Below, in pieces: positions 15,559-24,394 of a stretch of 64,000 bases of DNA. The position numbers and the translations under genes are program-made. Each line of letters begins with the position of its first letter. Position 1 is the stretch's first letter. The stretch is taken from positions 186,001 to 250,000 of the forward strand of contig NZ_JAKOIW010000005.1 of assembly GCF_022206305.1 (NCBI RefSeq), written 5' to 3'. The notes beneath the pieces are model-generated. The model was given only the letters and a program-made list of their open reading frames with translations, was not told the DNA's origin and made no database searches. Origin of the DNA: Gordonia sp. 'Campus' (GTDB lineage: Bacteria > Actinomycetota > Actinomycetes > Mycobacteriales > Mycobacteriaceae).

Positions 15559-17160
15559 TCAGTGGGCGTTCCGGGTCTTCGTCATGCGCTGCAAAATGTT
15601 GCGACTCAGGAGTCTTCGCGGCAGGCCGCGGACACCGTCCGATGCCAGTGCGGCACGCGCCGCGTTGTTGCCGCAGGCGCCGTGGACCCCGCCGCCGGGG
15701 TGTGCGCCCGATCCCGCGAGGTACAGGCGATCGATGGGTGTCGAGGCTCCCCCGAGGTTCGGGGTGGGACGGAAGATCAACTGCTGGAACAGTTGTGCGG
15801 TACCACCGTTGACCGTGCCGTGTTCGAGATTGGCGTCGGCGGTCTGCAGGTCGTGCGGCGTCTGGACGCTGCGGCCGACGACGAGGTCGGAGACCCCGGG
15901 GGCGTGCGCTTCCAGCACCGCGTCCATCCGACGGGCCAGCAACTGCGCTGCCTCGTCGTCGGTGACGCCCCGCGGCAGATGGCTGTACGACCAGGCACTT
16001 TCGGTGCCGGCGGGTGACCTGCTCGCGTCGGACGTGGTCATCTGGCCGAACAGCAGGAAGGGATGTTCAGGGACCCGGCCGGTCTCGATGTCGGCTGTCG
16101 AATACGCGATGTTGCGCGCGTCGGCGCCGAGGTGGATGGTGCCTGCCCCGCCGAGATTGGAACTCCGCCAGGGGATTCGCTCGCCGAATGCGTAGTTGAT
16201 CTTGACCACCGGGGTGTCCCAGGTGAACAGTCGCAGGTCGTCGAGGACGCGGGTCGGTACATCGTCGGGGGAGAGCAGCCGAGTGTAGAGCGCCGGTGCC
16301 GAGACGTCGGCCAGCACGGCGCGGGTGGCGGGCCAACGGCGACCGGTGCCGTCGAGTACGCCGACGGCGCGCCCGCCCTGGACATCGATCGATGTGACCT
16401 CGGTGTCGCAGACGACACTCACCCCGGCGCTCTCGGCGCGTCGCCGCAGTGCTGCCGACAGCTCACCCGCGCCCCCGACGGGGACCGGGTAGCCGGTGTC
16501 CTGGCCGAGCATCGTGAGCAGGTAGCCCATGAGACCGCTGCCGGGAGCATGGAGCGGGATGTCGGCGTGCAGCGCGTTGCCCAGGATGAGCAGGCCGGAC
16601 TTCTCGCTGCTGAACAGCTCCCGCACCATCTGGTCGGCGGGCAGGATCAGAAACCGCGCGAGGCGCAGCGCATCAGCGGTGCCGATCGATCGCAGCAGCT
16701 TGAGCAGCGTGCCGACCGGCGGAAACGGTCCGAACAAGGTGTTGAGAATTGCGGGACGCAGTTGGTGCCACTGCTCGATCAGGTCGAGCCAGGCGCGTTC
16801 GTCGTGGCGGTCGAAGTTGCCGAGATGCGCCGCGGTGTCGGCCGCGTCGGGAAACACCACCGGCGCGTCGTCGTCGTCGGGACCGGCAGGGTGTCCGAAG
16901 GCCAGCGGCGCCCGGCTCCAGCGGAGGCCGTGCGCGTCGAGGTCGAGGTCGGCGAACACCGGCGAGGCCACCGCGAGCGGGTAGAAGGCGCTGAACAGGT
17001 CGGAGACATAGCCGGGCGTCAGCTCCGCACTGCGTACCGCGCCGCCGACCTCCGGCTGCGCCTCCAGCAGCGTGACGTCCCACCCGGCGTCGGCGAGCCG
17101 GATCGCGGCGATGAGACCGTTGTGGCCGGCTCCGATGACAACGGCGTCCGATGCGCTCAA
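15559..17160 (-). CDS. Phytoene-desaturase-like NAD(P)/FAD oxidoreductase
   Basis: The 533-residue product belongs to the CrtI / PYROXD2-like flavoprotein group. Its N-terminus SDAVVIGAGHNGLIAAIRLA is the FAD-binding motif, followed by the EAQPEVGG acidic end and a GGAVRS loop. The C-terminal GSGAHPGGGVHGACGNNAAR (about residues 480-500) is the carotenoid-dehydrogenase-type FAD signature. No crtB or other carotenoid genes are nearby, so a role in carotenoid synthesis is not supported by context; the neighbours are an SRPBCC protein and an FMN reductase, with an SDR diverging across a 17-bp tandem-repeat promoter. The substrate is unknown and probably hydrophobic. Confidence 0.88.
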   Translation of the reverse strand: MSASDAVVIGAGHNGLIAAIRLADAGWDVTLLEAQPEVGGAVRSAELTPGYVSDLFSAFYPLAVASPVFADLDLDAHGLRWSRAPLAFGHPAGPDDDDAPVVFPDAADTAAHLGNFDRHDERAWLDLIEQWHQLRPAILNTLFGPFPPVGTLLKLLRSIGTADALRLARFLILPADQMVRELFSSEKSGLLILGNALHADIPLHAPGSGLMGYLLTMLGQDTGYPVPVGGAGELSAALRRRAESAGVSVVCDTEVTSIDVQGGRAVGVLDGTGRRWPATRAVLADVSAPALYTRLLSPDDVPTRVLDDLRLFTWDTPVVKINYAFGERIPWRSSNLGGAGTIHLGADARNIAYSTADIETGRVPEHPFLLFGQMTTSDASRSPAGTESAWSYSHLPRGVTDDEAAQLLARRMDAVLEAHAPGVSDLVVGRSVQTPHDLQTADANLEHGTVNGGTAQLFQQLIFRPTPNLGGASTPIDRLYLAGSGAHPGGGVHGACGNNAARAALASDGVRGLPRRLLSRNILQRMTKTRNAH

Positions 17161-17208
17161 CTGCCGCCTCCTCTCGTGTGGTCACGTTCGGTGCGCGGGG
17201 TACCCGGG

Positions 17209-17293
17209 CCCGGTCTCGGTAAACGCCCGGTCCCGGTGAACGCACGGTCTCGGTGAGCACACGGTATCGGGAGGCGCCCGGTGGAAACACGGG
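17209..17293. repeat. 17-bp tandem repeat in a divergent promoter
   Basis: Five consecutive 17-bp units start at 17209, 17226, 17243, 17260 and 17277. The first is CCCGGTCTCGGTAAACG and the later ones diverge progressively, the fifth being only partly alike. They fill most of the 170-nt spacer between the desaturase-like gene and the SDR. Confidence 0.88.
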
Positions 17294-17330
17294 ATGTGTA
17301 GCGGTCCGGCGAGCGGGTAGTTCCCCGAGG

Positions 17331-18314
17331 GTGACGAACTGGCGCGCGTTCCTGCAGCGATGTCCCGACCTCTCGTGGCGTCCCGAGGTGCTCTGGCATC
17401 CACAGGTCAGTGACCACCGGCTCCGGCGACTGTGTGCCGGGCGGCCGGTCGTGATCACCGGCGCGGGTGCGGGCATGGGCCGCGCGCTCGCCCGGCATCT
17501 GACCGGCGCGGGGGTCGAGGTGTTCCTGGTCGACGACGACGTGTCCGCGGGCCACGAGACCGCACGGATGTGTCGCGCTGACGGCGGTCGGGTGACGTTC
17601 ACCGAACTCGACGTCTCCGACGCCGGGGCTGTACGTGCCTATGCCGACGGGATCGTCGAGGCGGCGGGACCGCCCGCCATCGTGTTCAACAACGCAGGCA
17701 TCACGATGGTCGCCGGCATCCTCGAGGAGGACGACGATTACGCACGCCGGATCATGGCGGTGAACCTCGGTGGCGTCGTCAACGGGACGACGGCCTTCCT
17801 TCCCCATCTCGAATCGGCCGGCAGCGGACACATCGTCAACACGTCGAGTGCCTTCGGGCTACTCGGCTCGCCATCCCAATCTGCGTACTCGGCCTCGAAG
17901 TTCGCCACCCGTGGCTACTCGGAGACCGTGCAGCACCAGCTGCGGGCCGAGGCGTCGGGCGTCACCCTGCACATCGTCTTCCCGGGCGCGGTCCACACCG
18001 AGATCGCCTACCGCGCACGCTATGTCGATCCGCGCGTACGTGACTTCGTGGCGAAGGGCTTCACCCACCGGATGCCCGGTACGCGTCCGGCCGCCGCGGC
18101 CGCAGCCATCCTCCACGGGGTTCTCGCCGGGCGCCTGCGAATACCGGTCGGGATCGATGCGCGCGCAATCGATCTGGGTACCCGCATGCTGGCCGGCGCC
18201 GTGCAACGACCGGTGGCCGTCCTGACGCGGCCGGTGTTCCGCCGCATCCTCGGTGGCGCGGGTCAGAGTGTCCGGACCGGCCAGGGGTCCGATGGCACAC
18301 CCGCATCCGTGTAG
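17331..18314 (+). CDS. Short-chain dehydrogenase/reductase (SDR)
   Basis: The 327-residue product has the classical SDR layout: the cofactor motif VVITGAGAGMGRALA near residue 40, NNAGITMV, the catalytic Ser in NTSSAFGLLGSP, and YSASKFA with Tyr and Lys. It has a roughly 35-residue N-terminal extension (NWRAFLQRCPDLSWRPEVLW) and a C-terminal membrane-proximal region, longer than the usual 250 residues. I start at GTG 17331; the frame is open to 17253, but those codons lie within the 17-bp tandem repeat. It diverges from the desaturase-like/SRPBCC/reductase set and likely shares its control. Substrate unknown. Confidence 0.87.
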   Translation: MTNWRAFLQRCPDLSWRPEVLWHPQVSDHRLRRLCAGRPVVITGAGAGMGRALARHLTGAGVEVFLVDDDVSAGHETARMCRADGGRVTFTELDVSDAGAVRAYADGIVEAAGPPAIVFNNAGITMVAGILEEDDDYARRIMAVNLGGVVNGTTAFLPHLESAGSGHIVNTSSAFGLLGSPSQSAYSASKFATRGYSETVQHQLRAEASGVTLHIVFPGAVHTEIAYRARYVDPRVRDFVAKGFTHRMPGTRPAAAAAAILHGVLAGRLRIPVGIDARAIDLGTRMLAGAVQRPVAVLTRPVFRRILGGAGQSVRTGQGSDGTPASV

Positions 18315-18334
18315 ATCGAAACCGGTCGGGGTCC

Positions 18335-19720
18335 TCACCAGATCCGATGCGCCAGACCCCATTCGGTCAGTTCCCGGCTCAACAGCGCCCCGAACGTCTC
18401 GTCGTCGACGAAGTGCGTCTCGTCGAAGCCCGACACGGTGAAAGTCGTGTGACCCTCGGTCCGGGTGAGCCATGCCTGGACCCCCTCGCCGTATCGGTGG
18501 CGGTCGTCGGCCACAACGCCTTGTGCGTGGCCCCGGACGGTCACGTCGTCGGCGGTGAGACCCCCGATAGTCAACAGTTCCGGGGGCAGCTGGCCGACAT
18601 TGGACGCGACTGCGTCCGGGTACCCGGCGTCTGGCGCGCCTTTGCCTGCGATTCGGCTCGGCGGAACGAGCCACGCCAGAGGCCGCAAGTGTGTGAGTGC
18701 CGGCCGCCGCCCCTCGGCCAGTCTGGTATAGGCATCTCGACACACGTTTCGCACGCGACCCAGATCCGTGGCGGGGGAGGGCACCGGGGTCAGATAGACC
18801 GTCACGCCTGCCACGGCATTGCCCCGCATGTCGTCCTCGCCGGTACGGTCCGCAACCGGCACGCCGACCTTGACGGGGTTGTCGGGCGATGTGTACCCGG
18901 CCACCCTCAGGAGGCCCGCAACCACCGCGATGAACAACGAATTGGCAGTGCCGCCATGGCGTTCGGCGGTGCGGTCCCAGTCCTCGACCGCCACCGACGC
19001 AGTGGCCCACACGGGCGTGGCCGTGGGTGCGCGCTCGGCGAGCGGCGACCGCGGCGGGCGGGGGTCGACGGCCGTCGGGTCGACGTCTCGCCGGACGGAC
19101 TGCCGGAGTGCACGCGTGACACCGAGACCCGCCGCGGCCACCTGGCGCGCGGCGTCGTAGACATCGGCCCACGTCGACGCGGTCGCCGGGTGCTCCTCGG
19201 CCGCGTTCGTCGGTGCCCCGAAAGCTGTGCCGCGCAACGCGTCGCGGACCGCGTCGATTCGCGCTCGACCGTCCGCCACGAGGTGGAGTGTGCACAGCGA
19301 CAGTACGGTGCGCCCCGACGTCGTCACCCCTGCGCGAATGCGCCAGCAACGCCCGGCATACGGATCGAGCTCGACGTCACGCAACTCGGTCACCGCCCAG
19401 TCCGAGATACCCGCATCGTCGATCCGCTCGACATCGAACGCCGGTGGGACGGATTGTGACGGCCTGACCCAGTACGGCCGCGCGCCCGGAACTCGGGCGT
19501 CGACCAGGCGCCGGTGCAGACGCCCCTGTGCCAGCGCGTCGTTGAACTCACGAAGACTTTCCTCGGCCACGTGTCCCGGGAAGACCCACAGCATCTGTTG
19601 CACCACCGACCACCCGAGGGCTTGGTGCAACAGCCAGAACGGAGCGTCCTCGTCGGTCAGGCGTACCAACGCCGGAACCGGGCTCGACGGCAGTGACTTC
19701 CGGACGATGTCGTTGGGCAC
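18335..19720 (-). CDS. Condensation-domain / WS-DGAT-like acyltransferase
   Basis: The 461-residue product looks like a CoA-dependent acyltransferase fold protein: the catalytic HxxxDG motif appears as HLVADG at residues 146-151, and SNVGQLPPEL near 365 resembles the second-half loop of wax-synthase/DGAT and Pap-type acyltransferases. It lacks any carrier-protein or adenylation domain, so it is a stand-alone enzyme. The familiar double His of WS/DGAT (HHxxxDG) is reduced to one, with Leu before it. It converges with the SDR (20 nt between stops) and is 58 nt downstream of allantoinase on the same strand, without obvious functional link. A role in making an acylated lipid is inference. Confidence 0.65.
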   Translation of the reverse strand: MPNDIVRKSLPSSPVPALVRLTDEDAPFWLLHQALGWSVVQQMLWVFPGHVAEESLREFNDALAQGRLHRRLVDARVPGARPYWVRPSQSVPPAFDVERIDDAGISDWAVTELRDVELDPYAGRCWRIRAGVTTSGRTVLSLCTLHLVADGRARIDAVRDALRGTAFGAPTNAAEEHPATASTWADVYDAARQVAAAGLGVTRALRQSVRRDVDPTAVDPRPPRSPLAERAPTATPVWATASVAVEDWDRTAERHGGTANSLFIAVVAGLLRVAGYTSPDNPVKVGVPVADRTGEDDMRGNAVAGVTVYLTPVPSPATDLGRVRNVCRDAYTRLAEGRRPALTHLRPLAWLVPPSRIAGKGAPDAGYPDAVASNVGQLPPELLTIGGLTADDVTVRGHAQGVVADDRHRYGEGVQAWLTRTEGHTTFTVSGFDETHFVDDETFGALLSRELTEWGLAHRIW

Positions 19721-19778
19721 GCTGACGATGTTCTCAGACCGGGCGGAACGGACCCTGCGGAGGTCCGCGCGGTCGGCC

Positions 19779-21152
19779 TCAGACGTCGCCGCGTCGGAGC
19801 ATGCGCCCGCGGGCGGTCTCGAAGTCCACCTTCTGCCCGCGAACCCAGGTCCCCGTGACTACTCCGGCGAGCGCCCGGCCGTCGTACGGGCTCACCGGGT
19901 TCTTGTGGTGGAGGCGGTTGACGTCGACGATCTGCGCGGACTCCGGCTCGAAGATGGCGAAGTCGGCGTCGCAACCGAGGGCGATGCGGCCCTTGGTCGG
20001 CAGGCCGGCGAGGTCGGCGGGCTTCGACGCCATCCACTCGATCACCTGTGGCAGGTCGATGCCGCGCTTCTTGGCCTCGGACCAGATGAGTGACAGCCCG
20101 AGCTGCAAGGAGGCGACTCCGCCCCACGCGACCCCGAAGTCGCCGTTCTCGGGGTCCTTGAGGTCGACGGTCGACGGCGAGTGGTCGGAGACGATGCAGT
20201 CGATCGTGCCGGCCAGCAGACCCTCCCACAGCAACTCACGGTTGCCGGCCTCGCGGATGGGCGGGCAACACTTGAAAGCGGTCGCGCCGTTGGGCACCTC
20301 CTCGGCCAGCAGCGTGAGGTAGTGCGGGCAGGTCTCGACGGTGATCTTCACGCCGTCACGCTTCGCACTTTCCAGCATCGGAAGGGCGTCCGACGACGAC
20401 AGGTGGAGCACGTGGGCGCGGACCCCGGTCCAGCGTGCGCGCTCGATCACCTCGGCGATCGCCAGGTTCTCGGCGCCGCGCGGCCGTGAGGCGAGGAACC
20501 GTTGATACTCATCGCCTTCGGGTGAGGGGGCCTTGTCGATGGCGCGCGAATCCTCCGCGTGCACGATCATCAGCGAGTCGAACTCGGCGAGTTTCGCCAT
20601 GTCGGCTTCCATCTCGTCGGCCGTCAGGTGCGGGAACTCGTCCACGCCCGAGTGCAACAGGAAGCACTTGAAGCCGAACACGCCGGCATCGTGGAGTCCG
20701 CGGAGGTTGTCTTCGTTGCCGGGGATCGCGCCGCCCCAGAAACCGACGTCGATGTGCGTCTTTCCCTGCGCGGCAGCTCGTTTCTCGGCGAGGGCGTCGA
20801 CGTTCACGGTGGGCGGTATCGAATTGAGCGGCATGTCGATGAGCGTGGTGACGCCACCGGCGGCGGCCGCCCGGGTGGCCGAGTCGAAGCCCTCCCATTC
20901 GGTGCGGCCGGGCTCGTTGACGTGCACGTGGGTGTCCACCAGGCCGGGGATCATCACCTGGTCGTCGGCCAGTTCGATGACCTCGGCGCCGACCAGGCCG
21001 CTCCCGAGCGGTTCGATGGCGACGACCCGGCCGTCGCGGATGCCGATCTCGCGCGCCACGATGCCCGCGGTCGTCAGCGTCTGCTCGCCACGCACGACCA
21101 GGTCGAACGGGGTGTCGGAGACAGGGGCCTGGTCACCGGATTCTGAGGTCAT
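19779..21152 (-). CDS. allB: Allantoinase
   Basis: The 457-residue product is a cyclic amidohydrolase with allantoinase features. The metal ligands are HVH (His75, His77), the probable carboxylated Lys162 in FGFKCFLLHS, His198, His250 and Asp323 in IVSDHSPS. The segment DMPLNSIPPT at 107-115 distinguishes allantoinases from dihydroorotases and hydantoinases. It opens allantoin to allantoate in the cytoplasm, the first step of allantoin use as a nitrogen source. The divergent neighbours are an NCS1 permease and a racemase-family enzyme, and the spacer contains an operator-like sequence shared with the IclR locus at 50 kb. Confidence 0.95.
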   Translation of the reverse strand: MTSESGDQAPVSDTPFDLVVRGEQTLTTAGIVAREIGIRDGRVVAIEPLGSGLVGAEVIELADDQVMIPGLVDTHVHVNEPGRTEWEGFDSATRAAAAGGVTTLIDMPLNSIPPTVNVDALAEKRAAAQGKTHIDVGFWGGAIPGNEDNLRGLHDAGVFGFKCFLLHSGVDEFPHLTADEMEADMAKLAEFDSLMIVHAEDSRAIDKAPSPEGDEYQRFLASRPRGAENLAIAEVIERARWTGVRAHVLHLSSSDALPMLESAKRDGVKITVETCPHYLTLLAEEVPNGATAFKCCPPIREAGNRELLWEGLLAGTIDCIVSDHSPSTVDLKDPENGDFGVAWGGVASLQLGLSLIWSEAKKRGIDLPQVIEWMASKPADLAGLPTKGRIALGCDADFAIFEPESAQIVDVNRLHHKNPVSPYDGRALAGVVTGTWVRGQKVDFETARGRMLRRGDV

Positions 21153-21330
21153 GGGGCGGGACTCCTTGATGGTCGCCGTGTCCTGGGTCGATCCAGAGAC
21201 TAGCTCAGACTATTCCTCATCATGGAATTCTGCGCGGTCATTTCGGAACGTAACTCGCGAGTAGCCCGGGGTCATGCTATTGACAACGGCCCTGAGCGTG
21301 GGGCTAACTATCACGAACGCGGAAACTTGA

Positions 21331-21347
21331 TTCCACATCACGGAACG
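21331..21347. promoter_or_regulatory. Candidate IclR-type operator before the NCS1 permease
   Basis: TTCCACATCACGGAACG contains TTCC and GGAA arms around seven bases. Fourteen of these bases (CACATCACGGAACG) recur at 50212-50225 in the promoter of an IclR regulator beside ureidoglycine aminohydrolase. It lies 54 nt upstream of the permease start, within the 248-nt spacer shared with allantoinase. Related half-sites occur near 21240 (CGGAACGTA) and 21311 (TCACGAACG). Confidence 0.6.
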
Positions 21348-21400
21348 CCCGCAAGTGTAGGAGCGCGGTCATCGCCGACCGTCCGACCGAAAGTGCAGAG

Positions 21401-22912
21401 ATGAGCACTGAGCAGCACACAATCTCCGTCGGAGAGGACGTTTCCGGCACCACCGGAACCGTCCCGGCCGGGCTGAGTCCCAAGCTCTACAACGACGATC
21501 TCGCGCCGACGAGTCGCGCCGGGCGGCGTTGGAGCAGCTACAACATCTTCACGCTGTGGGCCAACGACGTACACAGCCTCGGCAACTACGCCTTCGCGAT
21601 CGGGTTGTTCGCGCTCGGGCTCGGTGGTTGGCAGATCCTGACGGCGTTGGTCCTCGGCGGTGTCTTCCTCTTCCTGCTGCTCAACCTCTCCGGGTTCATG
21701 GGCGAGAAGACGGGTGTGCCGTTCCCGGTCATGAGTCGCATCTCGTTCGGTATCCGCGGCGCGCAGATCCCCGCCCTCATCCGAGGCGGAGTGGCCATCG
21801 CGTGGTTCGGCATCCAGACCTACCTCGCGTCCGTCGTCCTGCGGATCATGCTGGTGGCGCTGTTCCCCGGCGCGGCCGATCTGGACACCAACCGCTTCCT
21901 CGGGCTGTCGACCCTGGGCTGGATCTCCTTCGTGTCCCTGTGGGTGATCCAGGTGATCATCGTCAGCTACGGCATGGAGATGATCCGTCGCTACGAAGCC
22001 TTCGCCGGCCCGGTCATCCTGATCACGATGGTGTCCCTGGCCATCTGGATGCTGAGCAACGCCGACTGGACCATCGCGTGGTCGACGCCCGATTCCCTGA
22101 CCGGCGTGGACATGTGGCTCCAGATCATCGGTGGCGCGAGCCTGTGGGTCGCGATCTACGGCACCTTCGTTCTCAACTTCTGCGACTTCACCCGGAACGC
22201 GGAATCGCGAAAAGCCATCGTGGGCGGCAACTTCTGGGGCATCCCGCTCAACATGCTGCTCTTCGGCGGCATCGTGATCGTCCTCGCCGGGGCGCAGTTC
22301 CGGATCAACGGCACGGTCATCGAGTCGCCGGCGGACATCGTCCAGACCGTGCCCAACACCTTCCTGTTGGTGCTGGCCTGCCTCGCGCTGCTGATTCTCA
22401 CCGTCGCGGTGAACCTCATGGCCAACTTCGTCGCGCCGATCTATGCGCTGTCGAACCTCTTCCCGCGTCATCTCGACTTCCGGCGCGCGGCGCTGGTCAC
22501 CGCGGTGATCGGGTTGGTGATCCTGCCGTGGAATCTCTACAACTCACCCGCGGTGATCAACTACTTCCTGGGCGGGCTCGGTGCACTCCTCGGACCGTTG
22601 TTCGGCATCGTGATGGCCGACTACTGGCTCGTCCGTCGTGCCCGGATCGATGTACCCGCGCTGTTCAGCGAGGCCCCCGACGCCGCCTACCACTATCGCG
22701 GCGGGGTGAACATGCGTGCAGTCGCCGCTCTGGTCCCGACTGCAGCCATCGCTCTGGTGATGGCGTTCGTCCCGGCCTTCGAAGTGATCTCGGAGTTCTC
22801 CTGGTTCATCGGCGCCGGTCTCGGCGCGGTGGTCTACCTGGTTGTCGCCGACCGTCGCGGGCCGTTCGCCGAGGTGTCGGGCGAACCGATCTCCGTCGCC
22901 AGCACCCACTGA
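21401..22912 (+). CDS. NCS1-family nucleobase/allantoin:cation symporter
   Basis: The 503-residue integral membrane protein has about twelve hydrophobic segments and NCS1 hallmarks: LYNDDLAPTSRAGRRW before the first helix, SSYNIFTLWANDVHSLGNYA with the conserved Trp and Asn of helix 1, MGEKTGVPFPVMSRISFG, and GVAIAWFGIQTYL in helix 3. NCS1 carriers import purines, pyrimidines, hydantoins or allantoin with Na+ or H+. Its position between allantoinase (divergent) and an Asp/Glu-racemase-family gene (16 nt downstream) makes allantoin the most likely substrate. Transcription is probably controlled at the operator-like site 54 nt upstream. Confidence 0.9.
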   Translation: MSTEQHTISVGEDVSGTTGTVPAGLSPKLYNDDLAPTSRAGRRWSSYNIFTLWANDVHSLGNYAFAIGLFALGLGGWQILTALVLGGVFLFLLLNLSGFMGEKTGVPFPVMSRISFGIRGAQIPALIRGGVAIAWFGIQTYLASVVLRIMLVALFPGAADLDTNRFLGLSTLGWISFVSLWVIQVIIVSYGMEMIRRYEAFAGPVILITMVSLAIWMLSNADWTIAWSTPDSLTGVDMWLQIIGGASLWVAIYGTFVLNFCDFTRNAESRKAIVGGNFWGIPLNMLLFGGIVIVLAGAQFRINGTVIESPADIVQTVPNTFLLVLACLALLILTVAVNLMANFVAPIYALSNLFPRHLDFRRAALVTAVIGLVILPWNLYNSPAVINYFLGGLGALLGPLFGIVMADYWLVRRARIDVPALFSEAPDAAYHYRGGVNMRAVAALVPTAAIALVMAFVPAFEVISEFSWFIGAGLGAVVYLVVADRRGPFAEVSGEPISVASTH

Positions 22913-22928
22913 CCAGGAAGAAGATCTG

Positions 22929-23651
22929 ATGCGCATCCTCGTCGCCAACGTGAACACCACCGAGTCGATGACCGAGGCCATCGCCGATTCGGCTCGATCG
23001 GTGGCCTCGCCGGGCACCGAGATCGTCGGCATCACACCACGATTCGGCGCCGACTCGTGCGAGGGCAACTTCGAGTCCTATCTCGCCGCCATCGCGGTGA
23101 TGGACGCGATCCTCGCCTACTCCGAGCCGTATGACGCGGTGATCCAGGCTGGATACGGCGAGCACGGCCGCGAGGGGCTGCAGGAACTCCTCGAGGTCCC
23201 CGTCGTCGACATCACCGAGGCGGCGGCGTCGACGGCGATGTATCTGGGACACCGCTTCTCGGTGGTGACGACGCTGGACCGGACCGTCCCGCTCATCGAA
23301 GACCGGCTCAAGCTCGCCGGCCTCGATCAGCGCTGCGCATCGGTCCGGGCCTCGGGACTCGGTGTGCTGGAACTGGAGTCGGACCCGGAGCGTGCGGTCA
23401 AGGCGATCGTCGAACAGTCGACGCGCGCCGTGGCCGACGATCACGCCGAGGTGATCTGCCTCGGCTGCGGCGGGATGGCCGAGCTCGAGGAGCAGGTCCG
23501 CGAAGCAACCGGCGTCCCGATCGTCGACGGCGTGCGCTCGGCGGTCACGATCGCCGAAGGTCTTGTCCGGATGGGACTCTCGACGTCGAAGGTGCGGACC
23601 TACGCCCCGCCGCGCGAGAAGAAGATCACCGGCTGGCCGTTCCGCATCTGA
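22929..23651 (+). CDS. Asp/Glu/hydantoin racemase-superfamily enzyme
   Basis: The 240-residue product begins MRILVANVNTTESMTEAIA, the usual first strand of hydantoin/allantoin racemases, and has the C-terminal cysteine motif ICLGCGGMAEL (Cys177 and Cys180). In two-cysteine racemases a second catalytic Cys lies in an N-terminal motif resembling ACFGDPG; here that position reads QAGYGEHG, so the first Cys is missing. A strict two-base racemase mechanism is therefore doubtful, and a one-cysteine reaction such as decarboxylation, isomerisation or hydrolysis is possible. A GGAAGAAG ribosome-binding site precedes ATG 22929. It is 16 nt downstream of the NCS1 permease and surely co-transcribed, so its substrate is probably allantoin or a related ureide. 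Confidence 0.85.
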   Translation: MRILVANVNTTESMTEAIADSARSVASPGTEIVGITPRFGADSCEGNFESYLAAIAVMDAILAYSEPYDAVIQAGYGEHGREGLQELLEVPVVDITEAAASTAMYLGHRFSVVTTLDRTVPLIEDRLKLAGLDQRCASVRASGLGVLELESDPERAVKAIVEQSTRAVADDHAEVICLGCGGMAELEEQVREATGVPIVDGVRSAVTIAEGLVRMGLSTSKVRTYAPPREKKITGWPFRI

Positions 23652-23679
23652 GTGTCGTCGCGCCTGTGGCGGCAGCGCG

Positions 23680-24285
23680 TCAGGGCATGTATCGGCGGGT
23701 TGCGGTGCCGTCCTCGGGTCGCCAAGAGTCTGCGTCGATGAGATCCAGGAACACAGCCCGTGCGTGCGCGATCGTCTCCTCGGTGTAAGCGTCGTCGTAG
23801 TAGGCGGCACCGGCGAAACCCTCGACCGCATGCTGGACGACCAGTATCCGGTCGGGATGCAAGCCGTCTTGCCCGAAGAATTCGCGCCACACCCGGCTGT
23901 CCTCGTTGAGGGCTTGCGCCACGCCGGGGATCGAATCGACGGGGCCGCAGAACTCCGAGGCGTAGATCCTCATGGCTTCGCGGCTGCCTCCGCACAGCGC
24001 ACGCACGTATGCTCGAAGACCTTTTCCCGGCCGGTTCTCCGACAGGTCGACGAAGGTGAGCACCTCGGCGCGGAAGCGTTCCAGGGAATCGGTGACCACG
24101 TCGAGAAACAGGCTGTCTCTGGTGGGAAAGTGGTGTAGGAGACCGCTTTTCGAGACGCCGGCAGCGGCGGCGATCTCGGACAGAGACGTGGCGAGGCCGC
24201 GCTCGGCGAGCAACTCTCCAGCGGCTTGCAGGATGGCCCGCCGAGTTCGCTCGGTGTTTCGAGTGGTCGGTGCTGGCGATGTCAC
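23680..24285 (-). CDS. TetR-family repressor of the adjacent ABC exporter
   Basis: The 201-residue product has the TetR DNA-binding domain at residues 10-56: ILQAAGELLAERGLATSLSE, then IAAAAGVSKSGLLHHFPTRDSLF as the helix-turn-helix, and an all-helical ligand domain behind it. I choose GTG 24285 because AGGA lies seven bases before it; the open frame continues to 24342 without TetR character. It is divergent from an ABC exporter, and the spacer holds a clear 6+4+6 palindrome. By the usual logic of this family it represses the exporter (and itself) until a hydrophobic ligand binds. Confidence 0.92.
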   Translation of the reverse strand: MTSPAPTTRNTERTRRAILQAAGELLAERGLATSLSEIAAAAGVSKSGLLHHFPTRDSLFLDVVTDSLERFRAEVLTFVDLSENRPGKGLRAYVRALCGGSREAMRIYASEFCGPVDSIPGVAQALNEDSRVWREFFGQDGLHPDRILVVQHAVEGFAGAAYYDDAYTEETIAHARAVFLDLIDADSWRPEDGTATRRYMP

Positions 24286-24378
24286 TGAACGTTCCTGAGG
24301 TCGATGTGCGTGAGTGAGATGGCCTGAGGCGATCCAGGTCACGATACCCCGTGTGACCCACCACGCAGCTTGTCACTG

Positions 24379-24394
24379 CCGACCGATTGGTCGG
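24379..24394. promoter_or_regulatory. TetR-type operator
   Basis: CCGACCGATTGGTCGG has perfect 6-bp arms around four bases, a typical TetR-family operator form. It lies in the divergent spacer 62 nt before the ABC exporter start and 94 nt before the TetR start. CTATA/TATAG arms at 24397-24412 overlap a possible -10 element. Confidence 0.75.
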
